Below, in pieces: positions 1 through 12,747 of a DNA stretch of 64,000 bases. The stretch is from positions 6,824,216 to 6,888,215 of the forward strand of contig NC_085056.1 in assembly GCF_963662255.1 (NCBI RefSeq). The letters run 5' to 3'. A program made the position numbers and the translations under genes. Below the pieces are notes generated by a model. The model ran no database searches. It saw only the letters and a list, made by a program, of their open reading frames with translations, and was not told the origin of the DNA. The DNA comes from Cinclus cinclus. Taxonomy: Eukaryota; Chordata; Aves; Passeriformes; Cinclidae. The stretch's first letter is position 1. Every line of letters begins with the position of its first letter.

Positions 1-1612
1 CCTCGAGGAAAATCAACCCCAACCAGAGTTCCACAGCTGAGCTGCTTCACAAGGAAGAATTTCACTCCAAATTAATCATTGCAATTAATCTGATTGCACC
101 CCGTGCTTGCAAAGGCCAAGATGAATCTCTCAAGTCAGCAAAATGCAGAAATAAGGGATGTGAGATGGCAGAAAGCAAACACAGTTGAAGACTGTCCTCT
201 CTCCCTGCAGGGCTAAAGGATGCCCTGAAGGTGCAATCTGACAGATCTAACAGGCCACATTCCTTGAGCTCTGCTTTACAGCTGGGCCATCATTTTTTAT
301 GGTCTTTCTTATTGTGCTTTTCCTTTCATTTTCTGTACACATATTTGTTCTTAGGGATCTGATCCATTGAGGTTGGTTAGGATCTGATCCTTGATATGTA
401 TCTGCTCACAAAGCATCATATAGCATCAAGACCTTTGCACACTCCAGCAGAATTCATCCTGGAGTCAAAGTTTAATACAGGCATTCAGGACTTGGCCACA
501 GATAAAACATAAGACTTAGGTACAGCAACGTAAGGATGTGTCAAAATCAAAATTAATTTGGGGTTAAAAAAAGCCTGGTTCTGTTACAGTGCTTTCATAG
601 CCTGGTGATCAGTGCTATCCAAAATAGAAAAACTAAAATGTGGCTGAAGTATAGGACCATGAACAGGCATTTTGTGCTTTTGTGAATCAGCAAATGTGCT
701 TATTTCTAGGGAGAAAATGGGATCACAAGGATGTTATGTCTGCTGTGGTAGAGTAATTCCTGTGTGACTACATCCAGAATTGCTTCTAGCTCCACATTTT
801 CTCAGTTTTGTGCTTGCAGAGAACAGCAACAATGTTCCAAACACAGGGATAGCAAAATTATTGGGTGACTTCTTATTTTCTCCCATTTGAGAAGATTCAC
901 CAGCATTATCCTGCCCTGGTGTTGGATGCAGCTGGACACAAGGTTCATCAGCTGGCAGAAGGGGTTTATTGCATTTGCATTTATTGGGCTTGCCAAGACC
1001 CAGATCTCAGAATTAATCTGCAAGAAGAAATACCCATAGCTGCTGAAAGGAAGGGCCTGATTTCAAGGAGGAGATAGACTGTGGGTTGCCAGCTTCTCTG
1101 CATATAAAGATCTGCAGCACTGACCTTCAGTCCCCTGATCAGATGCAGTGTTGGTCAACTATTCCTGAAAAGCTGGGCTATTCCTCATGTCTTCAGCAAG
1201 AGAAAATGATGAGAGTAAATTCAACCAGCCCAAGGACAGCCAGCACCCAGCTGGCCACCAGCTTCAGTCTTGGTCTGACAGAGCAGAGACCTGAAGTGCA
1301 AAGAAAGAAGCAGCAGAGAGTTTCAGTGCAAACTGTGTGGGTTTGGTGTTAAGATTGCTCAAGGTGGCTGAGCCCAAGTCCAACAGTGTGGGAGGGTGAG
1401 TGGCTTCTTGCCTGGGCCACGATGAACCACAGAAAAATTCCCAACAGTGACTTGGATAACCACTTCACCTGGCAGAGAGCCACCAACAGCAATAGAACAG
1501 CCACAGCCTTTGTACATAACAGTGCCAGTAGAAAAGAAGTGTCTCTCTTATTTCCAAAACACTGTGATTGGTCAGTGATGAAGTAGATACACTGTTGGAC
1601 ATTCTGCTCTAC

Positions 1613-1638
1613 AAAAAAAAAAAAAAAAAAAAAAAAAA
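1613..1638. repeat. Poly(A) homopolymer tract (26 A)
   Basis: An uninterrupted run of 26 A residues on the plus strand. It lies immediately beyond the candidate CX3CL1 poly(A) signal and reads as poly(T) on that gene's strand. Confidence 0.9.
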
Positions 1639-1655
1639 CGGTTTTCTCTGAGATT

Positions 1656-1661
1656 TTTATT
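1656..1661 (-). terminator. Candidate CX3CL1 poly(A) signal
   Basis: AATAAA on the minus strand, about 100 bases after the CX3CL1 stop codon. It is the first canonical hexamer downstream. Mammalian CX3CL1 has a long 3' UTR, so a more distal signal is possible. Confidence 0.35.
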
Positions 1662-1758
1662 CCCAGGCTTGCTTCCTACTGGTCACCAGTTCAGCATGAA
1701 CAGCTTTTCTGCAGCAACACACATAGCTGAGGCCAGAAATGTCCATGCCATGGAGCAT

Positions 1759-2818
1759 TCATATTACTTCCATTGGATAGGCATTGTCCTGATGTCCTGC
1801 CTGCTGGTACAGCAAGCCCTGTACCATTTCTCTTGACGTTTCTTCTGGTTTGACTCCAAATTTCAGATACACCCACACAAGAACAACACTGCTAACCATC
1901 AGTCCACATACCACAGAAACTGGGATGACAAAGTGCATTTGAGACTTTGACAAGAAGCTGGGCAGAGGCAGATTTTTTGGCCTGACTGTGATCATCTGCA
2001 CTCTGGCTTGACCTGAGAATGACTGGTGAGTAAAAAGTACTGTGTCTGAAGGCTCTTCCTTCCCTACAGGCAATGAATGATCAAATGTTGTAGTACCAAC
2101 AACCCTGTTGGTATGTGCAGAAGCAGCTTTGTCTATGGCAGTGGTGAAGCTTACAGGAGAAACTGAAGTAGGCTCTGGTGCTGTCTCTGTGGCTGTTGTG
2201 GCCTTCATACAGTCCCAGGTGGAGGGGAGATCTGATCTAGAACTGCTGGAAGCGATGTCTGGTGTGTTGGCTCTGGCACTTGTAGGGTCCAGGGATCCAT
2301 TTGGAGAAAGTACATGTTGGTTTGATCCTTTAGTAACAGGCATCAGGTCTGAATTTGAGTTAGGAGAAGTTTTATCTTGAACAGTGGGGTGGGGGGTGGG
2401 CTGGCTGGAGTCCACGCCTGCTGCAACAGCTGCTGAAGACACAGGAGAGTTTGAGGACTCACTCTCTGCTTCTGGAGTGACCTCAGAGCACACAGCCTCT
2501 TCCTGTACCACGGGGGTGGATCCTGCAGGGAGCTGGGTGGGGTCCTGCCTGCCCACTGGGGACTTGCTGGACACCTCTGTCCTGGCTGCAGGAGTATGTA
2601 TTCTCTCCCTCACTGTTGTTCCAGTCCCCTGGAAGGAACCAGTTGGAGCCATTTCTGGAAGACCAACATGTCTCTCAACACTACCGGGCTCTTCTGCTGA
2701 GGTGACAGCACGTGGTGGCATCACTGTGGTCTTACTCCTGTCTAGTTTGTCTTTGATCTTCTGCACCCAGGTTTCGTTTGAATCTGCACAAATCTCCTTG
2801 AACTTCAGAGTAATAAAT
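1759..2818 (-). CDS. CX3CL1: CX3CL1 exon 3: chemokine helix, mucin stalk, TM, tail
   Basis: One 1,060-base terminal exon. It begins with the last beta strand, the fourth cysteine and the amphipathic C-terminal helix (SNETWVQKIKDKLD), then about 260 residues rich in Ser, Thr and Pro. These are followed by a 23-residue hydrophobic segment and a short cytoplasmic tail ending NAYPMEVI. The stalk is low in sequence constraint but keeps mucin composition. Metalloprotease shedding is known for the family; no cleavage site can be assigned by eye. Confidence 0.92.
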
Positions 2819-5800
2819 CTGAAAATTAAAAGGGATCACTTACTGAATAAAGAAAACACTTGTTCAGAGCTATGGGGAAGGTGTGTAAACACCAAGTGTT
2901 GTCTGGATGATTCATTTCAGGAAAGGCAGGCAGGTGCTGCTGATATCTGACTGAATGAGTATCAGCTGAACATGACTCACTGGTGAAGGGTTTTCCCCTA
3001 AGAAGATTCCACTTTCCAAAGCATTGTCCTGCTTGGACATAGCATTTCCCTCTTGCACTCAGGGCAGAAAGCTCCACAGGCACCAGCTGCCCTGGGGCAC
3101 TCATGCATGAAGGCAAAACCCTCTGATTTACTGGGTGATGTGAGACTTTCCAAGGTCAACCCAGCACTTCACTTTGGAGCCACCCCCTGGGCTGCAATAA
3201 AATGGTGCAATGGTGCATCAACTTTAGCAAAAGCAGAAAACAACAATTATCCCACAGAAAAGAAACTGAGCTTTTCTCATTTCCAGACAAGCTCACAAGT
3301 CTGAATCTGTCTTCAGACAAAATATCTGCTTTCAGAGAAACATGGGAGCTCCCTCCCCATCTTTCCTGTCAAGTACATCCCTCAGTCCCTTTCCCCATCC
3401 TTTTAACCCTGATCACACTTGAAAGTGGGGCAGCACTCACATGGTGGCATTTTTTTTGCAGCTGGGTTCGGTCAAGCGGTAGCTCCTGATCTGCTTCTCT
3501 GGTAACTGCCTTGTAAAACCTCTGCACTCCACTGAACACTTCAAAGGTGCTTTGGGTTGCCCTGAAATAAAAATTTCATCTCATTAAGCATTGGCTTTTT
3601 TTTTTTTATCAGGGCCTCTCAAAATCAGCACAGTTTCTTTTCCCCCTTCTCCAGGGAAGAGTCCAAAGCTTGCCACAAAAGCTCCCCACCCCTGCTGAGT
3701 TGAGACAAAGACAGATCCTGAGGAAGACAAAACCAAATTTGCTTGTAGCACCCACACATGTATCCAGAAAACTGAGGGGAAAAAAAAAAGCTCTATGAAA
3801 ACTGTGGGCTTTTGGGACAGCATTTCAGCTTGTCCTGTAGGATGTGCAAGCCCCTGGACCTGCAGGTCCTTTCCCCTTTGGGTACCAGGAGGACTGGTCT
3901 CAGCACGATGCCTGGAAAATATATTTCTTCATCCCCCAAAGACCTGCTGCAACCCTCACCAAGGGGCAGGGTGCTCTGCTCTCTCCTTATCAGTCTTATA
4001 TTTTCCTCCTGTGGGACTTCCCCTCCAGGTGAGTGTCCCATCTCTCTGCTTGCTGGTACATGATCTCTGAACACCACCTGGGCTCGGAGAAAGGGTGCAG
4101 AGAAAGAACCTTGTGGTAAATGATGCTTCACTACCACAGACATCTCAGCAGCCCAGCTTGCCTAACACATCTTTTTGACCTCCACCAGAAAATACAGTTT
4201 TCAGTTTGCAAAGTGTAGAAATAAACCCCTCCTTGACCCCTTCAAGGGCAAGGCCAGTCACACCACTGGGGATCATTCATGCCTGCATCTACTACTTCCA
4301 GCCTCCCACAACAGGCACTTGCACAATACATCCTGCCGACTTGTTCCTGATATCCCTGGGGGAAAGATTTACAAAAACAAGCCCTGGTTTATCTGGGACC
4401 TCTGTGAGGAAAGGAACTGGCATCTGGTTTCAATCAGGCTTCCTCTTACAAAATGTTGCCTCTGATTCCCAAGTGAATGTGGTGAATTTTCTGCAATTCA
4501 GTTAGGAATGATCCAAGTATCAGGTACAAGAATGAGCATCAATTCAGGAGCAGTCTGAATCATTTACAGGGGAAAACCCTGGTTGCAAAGAAGTCCCAAG
4601 CAAACACTCCTGTGGCCCCTGTACAGAAGCCTATTTCCACCTCTAGGTCAAGTCAAGTTAAAGCAAAACTTTTTTCATGCAATAATGCCTTCTGTGGCAC
4701 TTTAGGGTCAAGGATTCCCTGCTCAGGAACTTGACTTGCTAATTAACTCTCATTAGCCAGAAGATATTCTGCTGGCGTCCTCCACCTTCAAGAGCACAGT
4801 TCAACAAAACAGGCACAGTGACAAGAGGGCCACACTGTCCCTTTGGGCAGCCAGGGACATGCACGGTGGGGAGCAGTCCCTGACTGTTCCCAAAGGCCCT
4901 GTTCCTTTAAGAACCCTGAACTGATTTTACAATTACTGGTACCAATGCAAATGGTTTCCATTTGGCTGAACTCCTGGTAGGTTTCTCCTAGAGTGGAGTA
5001 GCTTGGAAAGCACCTTCCAAGGACAGAGGGATGCCACAGGGAGCATGGAGCCCTCCTCCTCTGGAGCATAGCCCAGCTTCTCTGAGCTGCATCCGAGTCT
5101 TTGCCGAAGGGATCTGGGAGTTTCTCCACCCAGGACCACTGCTCTTAGGAGCCACTGACACCTACTTTTCAAAAGACTCAGGGAGCTCCAGCAGCTTTTT
5201 AGCAGAGCCAGCCCTGTATCCTCTTTGTGGGGGAATGGATGCTTGGCCACGGCTGAGCAGAGCCAGGCAGTGCCAGGGCAGGGTAAGCTGCCTGGTGTCC
5301 ACTTTGCTCTGGCCAGCCCTGGAGAACCTGCCCGGAGGTGTGAGGAGGGAGGAGCTCCATGCCCAGCTGCCCGGGCTGTCCTCACCCCTCCCGTCTGGTG
5401 GCAACAGGACACAGATCCCAGCGGCTCTCTGCCCCTCTCCCTTCCCATCGCGGGAACAGATCACCCCTCGGTGCTGGGCAAAGCCCAGCCTTGCCTGCTG
5501 AGAGCCTGTGTGACAGCCCAGCACCGCCCTGCCGAAGGGCAGCCTTGGGCAGCGATCACTGCGCTGTGCCACGGCCACGGACAGCGAGCCCGGCACCGGC
5601 AGGGCGAGTCCCCCAGGGCAGGGCGAGCCCATTCACAGCCGGGCGATCCCGGAGCCCAGCCCACCTCGTCCCGGTTCCGACCCCGCTCAGCTGCCCCGCA
5701 GCTCGCTGAGGTCTTTATCCAGAGATTTTCCCACTCGCGCACACACACTGCAGGTGCCAGTCCTGCCTCGCAGCCATGGCAGCACCGGCACCTCCAGGAC

Positions 5801-6234
5801 AGGGTGTCGTCTCCTCAGACACCCACCTACCCTTGGCCAGGCTGCAGTCCTCCTGTCACGTCCCCAGGGACATGAAAAAAGGGGGACAAGAAGTACACGA
5901 TGCTTTTTACCTCATACAGGTTATCAGGAAGTCTCTCCGACCCTCTCCCCATCTGCCCTCAGCCGTGACAAAAGCCATCCCGGGGCTGCTCGCATGTCCC
6001 TGCTGCCGGGATTGCGGCCATTGGCTTCCCCCGTCCCGCTTCCCAAACCCAGTCTGATCCTGCTGTGAGATCTCCTGCATCCCACGGAGGTCCCTACAGC
6101 CCCGTCCCCATCCCCATCCCTCCTGCGCCTGCCGGTTCCCTGGCAGGCTGGGGGAAGCGGAGCTGTGGCTCACCTCCAGCCAGGGTCAGCAGGCACAGGG
6201 CCCACAGCAGCAGCTGGAGACAGGCAGCCTTCAT
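1759..6234 (-). CDS. CX3CL1: CX3CL1, fractalkine (membrane-bound CX3C chemokine), complete
   Basis: Transmembrane chemokine; family members bind CX3CR1, acting as a leukocyte adhesion molecule when anchored and as an attractant when shed. Three coding exons on the minus strand: 6234-6174, 3561-3441 and 2818-1759, joined in phase by consensus GT/AG sites to give 413 residues (human about 397). Residues 1-20 are a signal peptide. The chemokine domain (about 21-97) has four cysteines at 29, 33, 55 and 71; C29 and C33 enclose exactly three residues, the defining CX3C signature. A Ser/Thr/Pro-rich mucin stalk follows, then a hydrophobic span at about 357-379 and a 34-residue tail. The Met at 6234 was chosen over an upstream in-frame Met because it directly begins the signal peptide. 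The frame is open, with no sign of decay. Confidence 0.93.
3441..3561 (-). CDS. CX3CL1: CX3CL1 exon 2: CX3C motif and core chemokine fold
   Basis: 121 bases between a TTTCAG acceptor and a GTGAGT donor. It encodes the CSVEC motif, the N-loop and the third cysteine. The frame joins exon 1 (phase 1) and exon 3 (phase 2) without a stop. Confidence 0.92.
6174..6234 (-). CDS. CX3CL1: CX3CL1 exon 1: signal peptide
   Basis: Sixty-one coding bases from the ATG to a GTGAG donor. It encodes a Leu-rich signal peptide (MKAACLQLLLW...) and ends after the first base of a Gly codon that exon 2 completes. This one-exon signal peptide is the usual chemokine gene layout. Confidence 0.9.
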
Positions 6235-6482
6235 GCTCCCGTGGTCGGCAGAAGGAAAGGCAGGCAGGGAGGGATTACGGGCAGTATCTCCCACTCCCGG
6301 CTGTTTATTGCATCCTCAGGAGCAACACAGATGCGGCCGCTCATTCCAGGATTATGAAGCCCCGCGACAGAGCTTTAGTTGTTATTCAGCTCGCTCACAC
6401 GCGTCCACGGTGACGACAGGAGGCGGAGGGAAGAGAGGGAGAGGGGAGGGAATAGTGACTGCAGCGGAGCGGGATGGCTCCT

Positions 6483-6492
6483 GGAATTTCCC
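6483..6492 (-). promoter_or_regulatory. Consensus kappaB site upstream of CX3CL1
   Basis: GGGAAATTCC on the minus strand fits the NF-kappaB consensus GGGRNNYYCC exactly. It lies about 250 bases upstream of the CX3CL1 start codon. Fractalkine is known to be induced through NF-kappaB in mammals; function here is inferred. Confidence 0.5.
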
Positions 6493-6537
6493 AGCTTTTC
6501 CTAACACGCGCGGACTACTTAGCAAATCATGCAGGCA

Positions 6538-6547
6538 GGGACTTTCA
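6538..6547 (+). promoter_or_regulatory. kappaB-like half-consensus site
   Basis: GGGACTTTCA differs from the classical kappaB site only at the last base. It lies 46 bases beyond the consensus kappaB site on the same promoter side. The pairing makes both more credible, but neither is proven. Confidence 0.35.
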
Positions 6548-8165
6548 GCGGTCGGGTGCTCCCTCCTCCTCTCCCGCCAGTGTGTCTCTTGGCCTGTGGC
6601 TGTCCTTATTCACTGTCCTTAGGCTTGCAAAGCTCTCCCCACCTCCAACTACAGCTCCCCGCTGCTCAGTAAGCTCATTAATTTACCCAAACGCCAAAGC
6701 AGTTATTTCTTTCCTTTTTGGCAGCCATCTTACAACATCAGTCATTAGGCCAAAAGGGAAGGAATTTACTAATCGGGGTGATGGGTTCATCAGCTACATT
6801 TTGATCTCAGGCTAGGCTGCCCCTAAGGAGCATCACCAAAGAAAGGGGTGAGCAGGGACCCAGTGACTCGGCAGGCAGCTCCTGTGCCCTGGCCATGCTG
6901 TCTGCAGTGTGTGCTCACTATGCCAGCCTGATTTTCCATATACACAGGGGCTTGCTGATGCTGAGAGCAGGAGCAGGAGACCCCCAGCTCTGCAAGAACC
7001 AAGCTGTCTCGGGGCTTTCCGGCACCAGCCCCAAGCCAGGTCAGAAGCGGACATACCAACACTGCAAACACATCCTGCACTTTCTCTTTCATCTCAGGTC
7101 CCAGCAAACAGAACAATTTTCCCCTGCCGACTCCCTCAACTGAAAGATGAAGATAAGCTCAAGACTTGAGTCTGTGACGGCCTCAAAAATCTTTCTGGCT
7201 GAAGTTCTCTTAGGGCTGGTGGAAGTCTGGCATCTCTGTGCTGTGGGAAATTCCAATTGTTTGGATTTTAGATTTCAAAATAGAAAATCCCCAGGTTTCC
7301 ATATAATGCATTTGGTGAAAATCCCAGCCTGCAATTCAGCTTTTGTTTATACCGTATTATAAGAAAAAGCCCATTTCAAGGAAATAAAATAAAAATTAAG
7401 GCTTTAAATAGTCTGTTTGATCCAGCAAGAGCAGAACATGCTAAGTCTGCTGGGTAGTTTTCTGGCCCTTCCCCAAACGGTGTTTTCTCAGGCTCCACAG
7501 AGCCTTACAGGAAACTTTTGTTCGGGGAAATGCCATTGCCAGAAGCCATCGGGCACTTGGCTGCTGCAAGCGATGGCACAGCCCACACATGCTCACATTT
7601 CCCCTGAAGAAACAGGTTCTGTTCCTTCTGCAAAGGGTTTGCTGCCAGAGATAGGTAAAACTGAGGAAAGGCTCTGACATTCAGGTGAGTGGGAGGGGGA
7701 GTGCTTTGTTTGCCAAAGGCATGACTTGCCATAGGCGTTGTTGTTTTCAGGCACCAGCTGCGCTCTGGCAGATAATGCAGCTGCTGTTCCTCTGCAGATT
7801 GGGCTGGAGCTGTTTTACCTGGCAGAGGACTCCTCTAGGTCACTTTTGGACATCTCAATTTCCTCTGTATGAGCTCGGCAGCTGGATTTGGAGGTGACAT
7901 CTGCACAAGGAAATTCCACAGCAGGAGTGTGGAGGTCAGCCGCAGCCTCATCATGGCTTCATGGGACACCATGAGCCATCAAGTGCTGGCAGCAGTGAGG
8001 GCCTAAGCCACCACCAAGCCCTGTATTTCCCACCAAAAGCAGGACACAGAGGCACAGCACCTGCCTCCAATGGGAGCAGGCAGCTCCAATGAGTACTGAC
8101 AAACCTGGAATGTAGCTGGCAGAAAACTGGCACCATCACTCCCGACCCACTTCCTCTATCAGCCT

Positions 8166-8265
8166 CCCATCCCATCCCATCCCATCCCATCCCATCCCAT
8201 CCCATCCCATCCCATCCCATCCCATCCCATCCCATCCCATCCCATCCCATCCCATCCCATCCCAT
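8166..8265. repeat. (CCCAT)20 pentanucleotide microsatellite
   Basis: Twenty perfect head-to-tail CCCAT units. The array creates a spurious minus-strand open frame of repeated Gly-Trp-Asp-Gly-Met. Confidence 0.97.
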
Positions 8266-11200
8266 CCATCTCACATCTGCTCCTCCACACCAGTGGCAGA
8301 CCCTTACTGTACTTCTCTGACATCTTGCAGCATTGAAGAACATAAAGTCAGAGGATCTGATGTATTCCAGGAGTTATTCCTGATATAACTAGTGGTAAAC
8401 TACAAGTGTTATTTCAGTCTGACAGTGAAGGATCTTAGGATTTCTCTGAGCTTGCCTTCAACAGATTTTAGCCTCTTTAGTTAGAGCAGAAATTGTCTGG
8501 GCAATTGTTTTCTCAATTGTTTTCTCAATTTGATTTAGTTTCACTTTAGTTTCCAGGAATAGGAGGTTGTTTTTAAGTGTAGAGCTGGACCTGTAGATTA
8601 AATTGTGATATGGATGAGCACAAGCAGGCAGGTGACCTCCCACACGAGCAATCCCATAATCACAACATCCAAGTGATGCAGTGTACAACCCTGCAAGTCA
8701 GGGACATCCAAGCCTTTGGGGAAACAAAGAGCAGAAAATCTGAGGAACTGGGAACCAGGGCCAGCTTATCCCAGCCTGTTTCCATTCCTCCTTGAGAGAT
8801 TTCTTGAGGTTACCTTTTGCACCCAAAGGCTCTCTGAAGGGTGTTACAGCACCAAAAAAAAAGCAGTAGATAACAGGGAGAGGGTTGTTTCCTCCGCTCA
8901 TGTGTGTAACTACAGTATGGCTGAGGAAGGCTTGGAAACATGGACAAGAGAAAAACATTCACAAACATTCACCTGTGCTCCTGCCATGGAGTGTGGGCAG
9001 AGGGACCACACACCGGACACTGGACACCAACAGGGGCTCCTGCAAGATCTGCCCCTTCCAGCACTGCCCCAGATGTGACCCTCGTGACCCTCAGCATCCA
9101 CAAAAAGATGTCCAGAGAGTTCAGTGTCCATGCTGGAATATGAGCTCTCTGCCTCCAGCTCCTGCTCTGCTCTAAAGACATTTTTGTATCAGGACACATG
9201 TTCTGCTACCTAAACACAGGTTTTGATGCACACAAAAGGAGAACAAGGGGACATTGGTGACAGGCACCAGGCACACTCAGAAGACGGATCTGATCTGATG
9301 TCATCCACTGCACTTTGGTTGCTCCCTGGCACCCTTAGCCAGGAACTTAGTTTATTGCTCCAAACCACAGATATCCCAGGTCAAAGTGCCAGGTCCCATC
9401 TTACCCAGGAGAGACATGAAAGCAGCTCCAGCATTTCCCACCCACCACAGCTTTGCCAGGGCTCTTCACAACCAGCTTAAACTGTGCCCAGGGTCAAAGT
9501 CCTCACAGGTCTAGGGAATATATGACTAATGCCTGGGGAATTGCTCCTGAAGGCAAAAAGCACCTTGGACCTGCAAGACTTCATATGCAAAACAATGTAT
9601 GAATAGAATGTGGGCTGTGTCCTAAACAAACAGGAAATGGCCCCAGAAAGCCTCCCATCTCCTTCAGGGAGTTTCCATGCTGGCAATTCTTTTGCTATTT
9701 GATTCTTTGTGAAAGAATTGTTTGCTGCAGTAGATTTGTATTCCTTGAAATAAGGACAAGAGCGAGAAATAAAAGGGAAAGTTAGTGAGAGCTAGGAGAC
9801 TGTGTCTGACCTGAAAGAAATATGCCAGAGTGGGTCAGATGAGAATGCTGATGATTTCCACTCTATGGGAAGTGTGTTCAGGAGCTCCCAAGGTCTCAGA
9901 GTAGGTGACACTAGAGCAGGGCCTGGTAACATGTATTGACAGCATCCTTGTCTGCTCACAGTATTGTCCTCCATCCCAGAGGTTTGCTGGACAGAGGCAG
10001 CAGGAACATTTAGCTTTTGGGATGACCCAGCCAGTGTTGGTGCTGCAAGGGAGACACTGACACACGACTTCAGCTCTGGGCAAATGATGGGATTATCTTC
10101 CCCCTGACAAAGCTCCCAGATGCCTCATCCTCATCCTCACACCAACCCACCTCTCTTCAGTGGCACTGGCAGCTCAGCCACTGCTTTGACACAAACCAAC
10201 CCACCTGGCCAAGGACACCAGTGCTAGACTCAGGAGAAAGTTCTTTAGGGCCAAATGTGGCCTCTTGCTTTGGCGATGCCCTTTGGAGAAGCCTGTGTGC
10301 TCCATGTAGAACTCTTGAACTATTATGTAATAAGGGAGAGAATTAAATGGCAGGGGATCTAGAGAGTCTGCTTGGCACCACATGATTTTGTATTTTCTCA
10401 CATTTGAGAATAAAGCAGGAAATGAGAAGCAGATGTCTGGACCTGTCTGCAGCCAGTGTCTCCACAGGAGACAGAAAAACTCCAGTTTTGGGAGTACTGA
10501 CCGCTCTGAGGCTTGTGTTTTAAGGAAACTGCTTTACATAGAAAATGTTTTCAAAAGTAGTAAAGAACATCATACTTTCACTTCTCTGAACACAGTGGCT
10601 TCCTCCTTCTCTATAAATGAAACCAATCTGGGGTCCAGTACACAGTGTAAAATGCTGATACTCTGTATTTCCCACAGCTACCAGTCAGCATCCCAAGGCA
10701 GCTAGGCTGTGGAATGCAGCTCTTCCCCCGGCAGCATCACACCTGCACTGCAAACTGTTGGCTGATCCCAGTGGGACATTGCAGGGAAAGGTGCACACCT
10801 GCAGTGAGAACTGCTGCCTCTCCTTGGCAGCTGGAGCAGCCCAGACTGAGGAAAACTCATCCTGTCCCATGAAGGCTGCCAAGGGCTGCACTGTCTGCTG
10901 CAAGGAACAAGGTTGAAGCTGTTTGAAAATACTGTGTCTAAAGAAACAAACACAGAGCTCTTCAGTGCACAACATGGTTATGCTCTTTCTAAACAGAGAA
11001 AGACACCTCCCACAGAGCAACACAGCCACTGGGAGCAAGCTCTTTCCTAGGAAAGGGGATGGGGAACTCTTGGGAAAGGTGCCTGGATAGCAGAGGTGAA
11101 ACCTGGGCAGCTTTTCAGCTGAGGGGAAGGAACATGAAAGGATTCTACCAGAACAGGCTTTCCTGAACACATCAAGCCCCGGGCTCCTGCCCAGCTCTGC

Positions 11201-11376
11201 CTACGGAGCTGGGGAGACATCCTGATGTCCCAACCCTTCTATGTAGCTGCAGACCCTGGAGGGAACAGTTCCACAAAGCTGGCATGATGGAGGAAAGACA
11301 ACCTGTCCCCTCAGCTCTGAGGCCCCAGGAGAAATGTGTAGCTGCTGGAGCATGTCCAGACACCACCAAAATGCTC

Positions 11377-11778
11377 TGAGGGCTAGAGCACCTCTGCTAT
11401 GGAGAAAGGTTGAAAGAGCTGGGGTTGTTCAGCCTGGAAAACAGAAGGTTCCAGGGAGACTTTAGAGCTTTTCCAGTACTAACAGGACTACAAAAGAGTT
11501 GGAGAGGGACTTTGGACAAGGGCATGGAATGACAGGACGCGGCAAGATGGTTTCAGACTGACAGAGGGCAAGGTTAGATTAAATATCTGGAATCAGTTCT
11601 TCCCTATAAGGGTGGAGAGGCTGTGGCTGGCCCATCCCTGGAATTGTTCAAGGCCAGGTCGGACGAGGCTCTGAGCAACCTGGTCTAGTGGCAAGTGTCC
11701 CTGCCCATGGCAGGGGGTGTTGGACTAGATGGCATTTAAAGATCTCTTCCAACCCAAACTGTTCTGTGATTCCATGAT
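11377..11778 (+). mobile_element. CR1 LINE, 3' terminal fragment
   Basis: About 400 bases matching the avian CR1 3' end in order: a GAGGGCTAGAGCACCTCT-type start, GGGGTTGTTCAGCCTGGA, the CATCCCTGGAA block, GTTGGACTAGATGGC, then CTTCCAACCCAAACTGTTCTGTGATTCCATGAT at the terminus. It is 5'-truncated with no reverse transcriptase left. Divergence looks moderate. Confidence 0.88.
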
Positions 11779-12747
11779 CCATGGAAGGGCAGTCTCTTGC
11801 CACTGCCCTGCAGGAAGGAGAGGTGAGACTGGCAGCAACAGGAAGGCAAGGCAGAAATCTCCATGTGCCACAGGAGACCATGGCTGCTGTTGGAGTTGCT
11901 GCCAGGCTCTCCCTTGTGCTGTGTTTTGTCCCCGGGTGATAAAGGGAGGTCTCCCCTCCTTTGCTTCCTGGGAAAGGATTCTTCTGGAGGCCCTGTGGAT
12001 TGGACAGAAGATGGGGAGCAGCAAAGTGCCATGGCTTTGCTATTTCACCTCTGTCAGAGCCTGAGGCCAGGCTAGTGCCTGCTGCCTTGGCTGTGGGAGA
12101 AGATAAGGCATGTGCCTGTTTGCAGCAACCCCACTTACCTCCCTATTCCTCCCTCCCATGTCAACAGGAGCAGCCAGTGCCTGTGCAAGGCATCCTCATG
12201 TCCTGGAAGGGTCTTCCTGGCAGGAACAGCCAGGTCCTGGCCCCATCCCTTTGCCTGGGGTGCTGTGAGTCCTCCCCCAACAGAGCCAGCCCTTGGGCCC
12301 CATCCCACAGCGTGCGAAGGCCAACACAATCAGCACCTCTCCACATCCCCTCTTCCCACTTCTCCATCCAGCGTGTCTGCACATGCTGACAGTCTCAAAG
12401 AATGGAGCTTACCAGAAGCAGCTCTGTTCTCAGAAAGGCTCATATCTTCCATCTCCTCTTGGCAGAAGATGTCTGTGAGCCTTCCAGCAAAGGCTGTGGG
12501 AATTGTTTGACATGAGGTTATCATTAAGCAGTGATGGTTGGTGAAGGAGAGATCCCCAAACCTCTCTCCAGTGGAGCCATGGGGCTGATCCCCAGCAGTG
12601 TCTCCATGAGGGCTGGTGGCACCTGTGGACCAGCCCCAAAAACAAAGGGGGCTGCCATGTGTAGTGTTATGACCTGATGGATGTGCCTGTGCTGGGGCAT
12701 TGGCAGCCCCCGGGCTGAGCTGAGCCCTTCTATCCCAGCACGTTTCC

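Larger units (their letters stand above)
1..1758. other. CX3CL1 3' flank, no gene recognised
   Basis: No reading frame here resembles a known protein and no splice-flanked exon was recognised. It contains a 26-base A run at 1613-1638. A TTTATT at 1656-1661 (AATAAA on the minus strand) lies about 100 bases past the CX3CL1 stop codon and could be its poly(A) signal. Two further TTTATT motifs near 964 and 979 could end a longer 3' UTR. Confidence 0.5.

Noticed and set aside
2384..2950. 188-residue plus-strand open frame opposite CX3CL1 exon 3
   Set aside because: It is the antisense shadow of the mucin stalk, with no recognisable domain.
5162..5875. Overlapping open frames of 156-216 residues on both strands
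   Set aside because: They lie within CX3CL1 intron 1 in GC-rich sequence and resemble no protein.
8166..8343. Minus-strand frame with Gly-Trp-Asp-Gly-Met repeats
   Set aside because: Translation of a simple pentanucleotide repeat.
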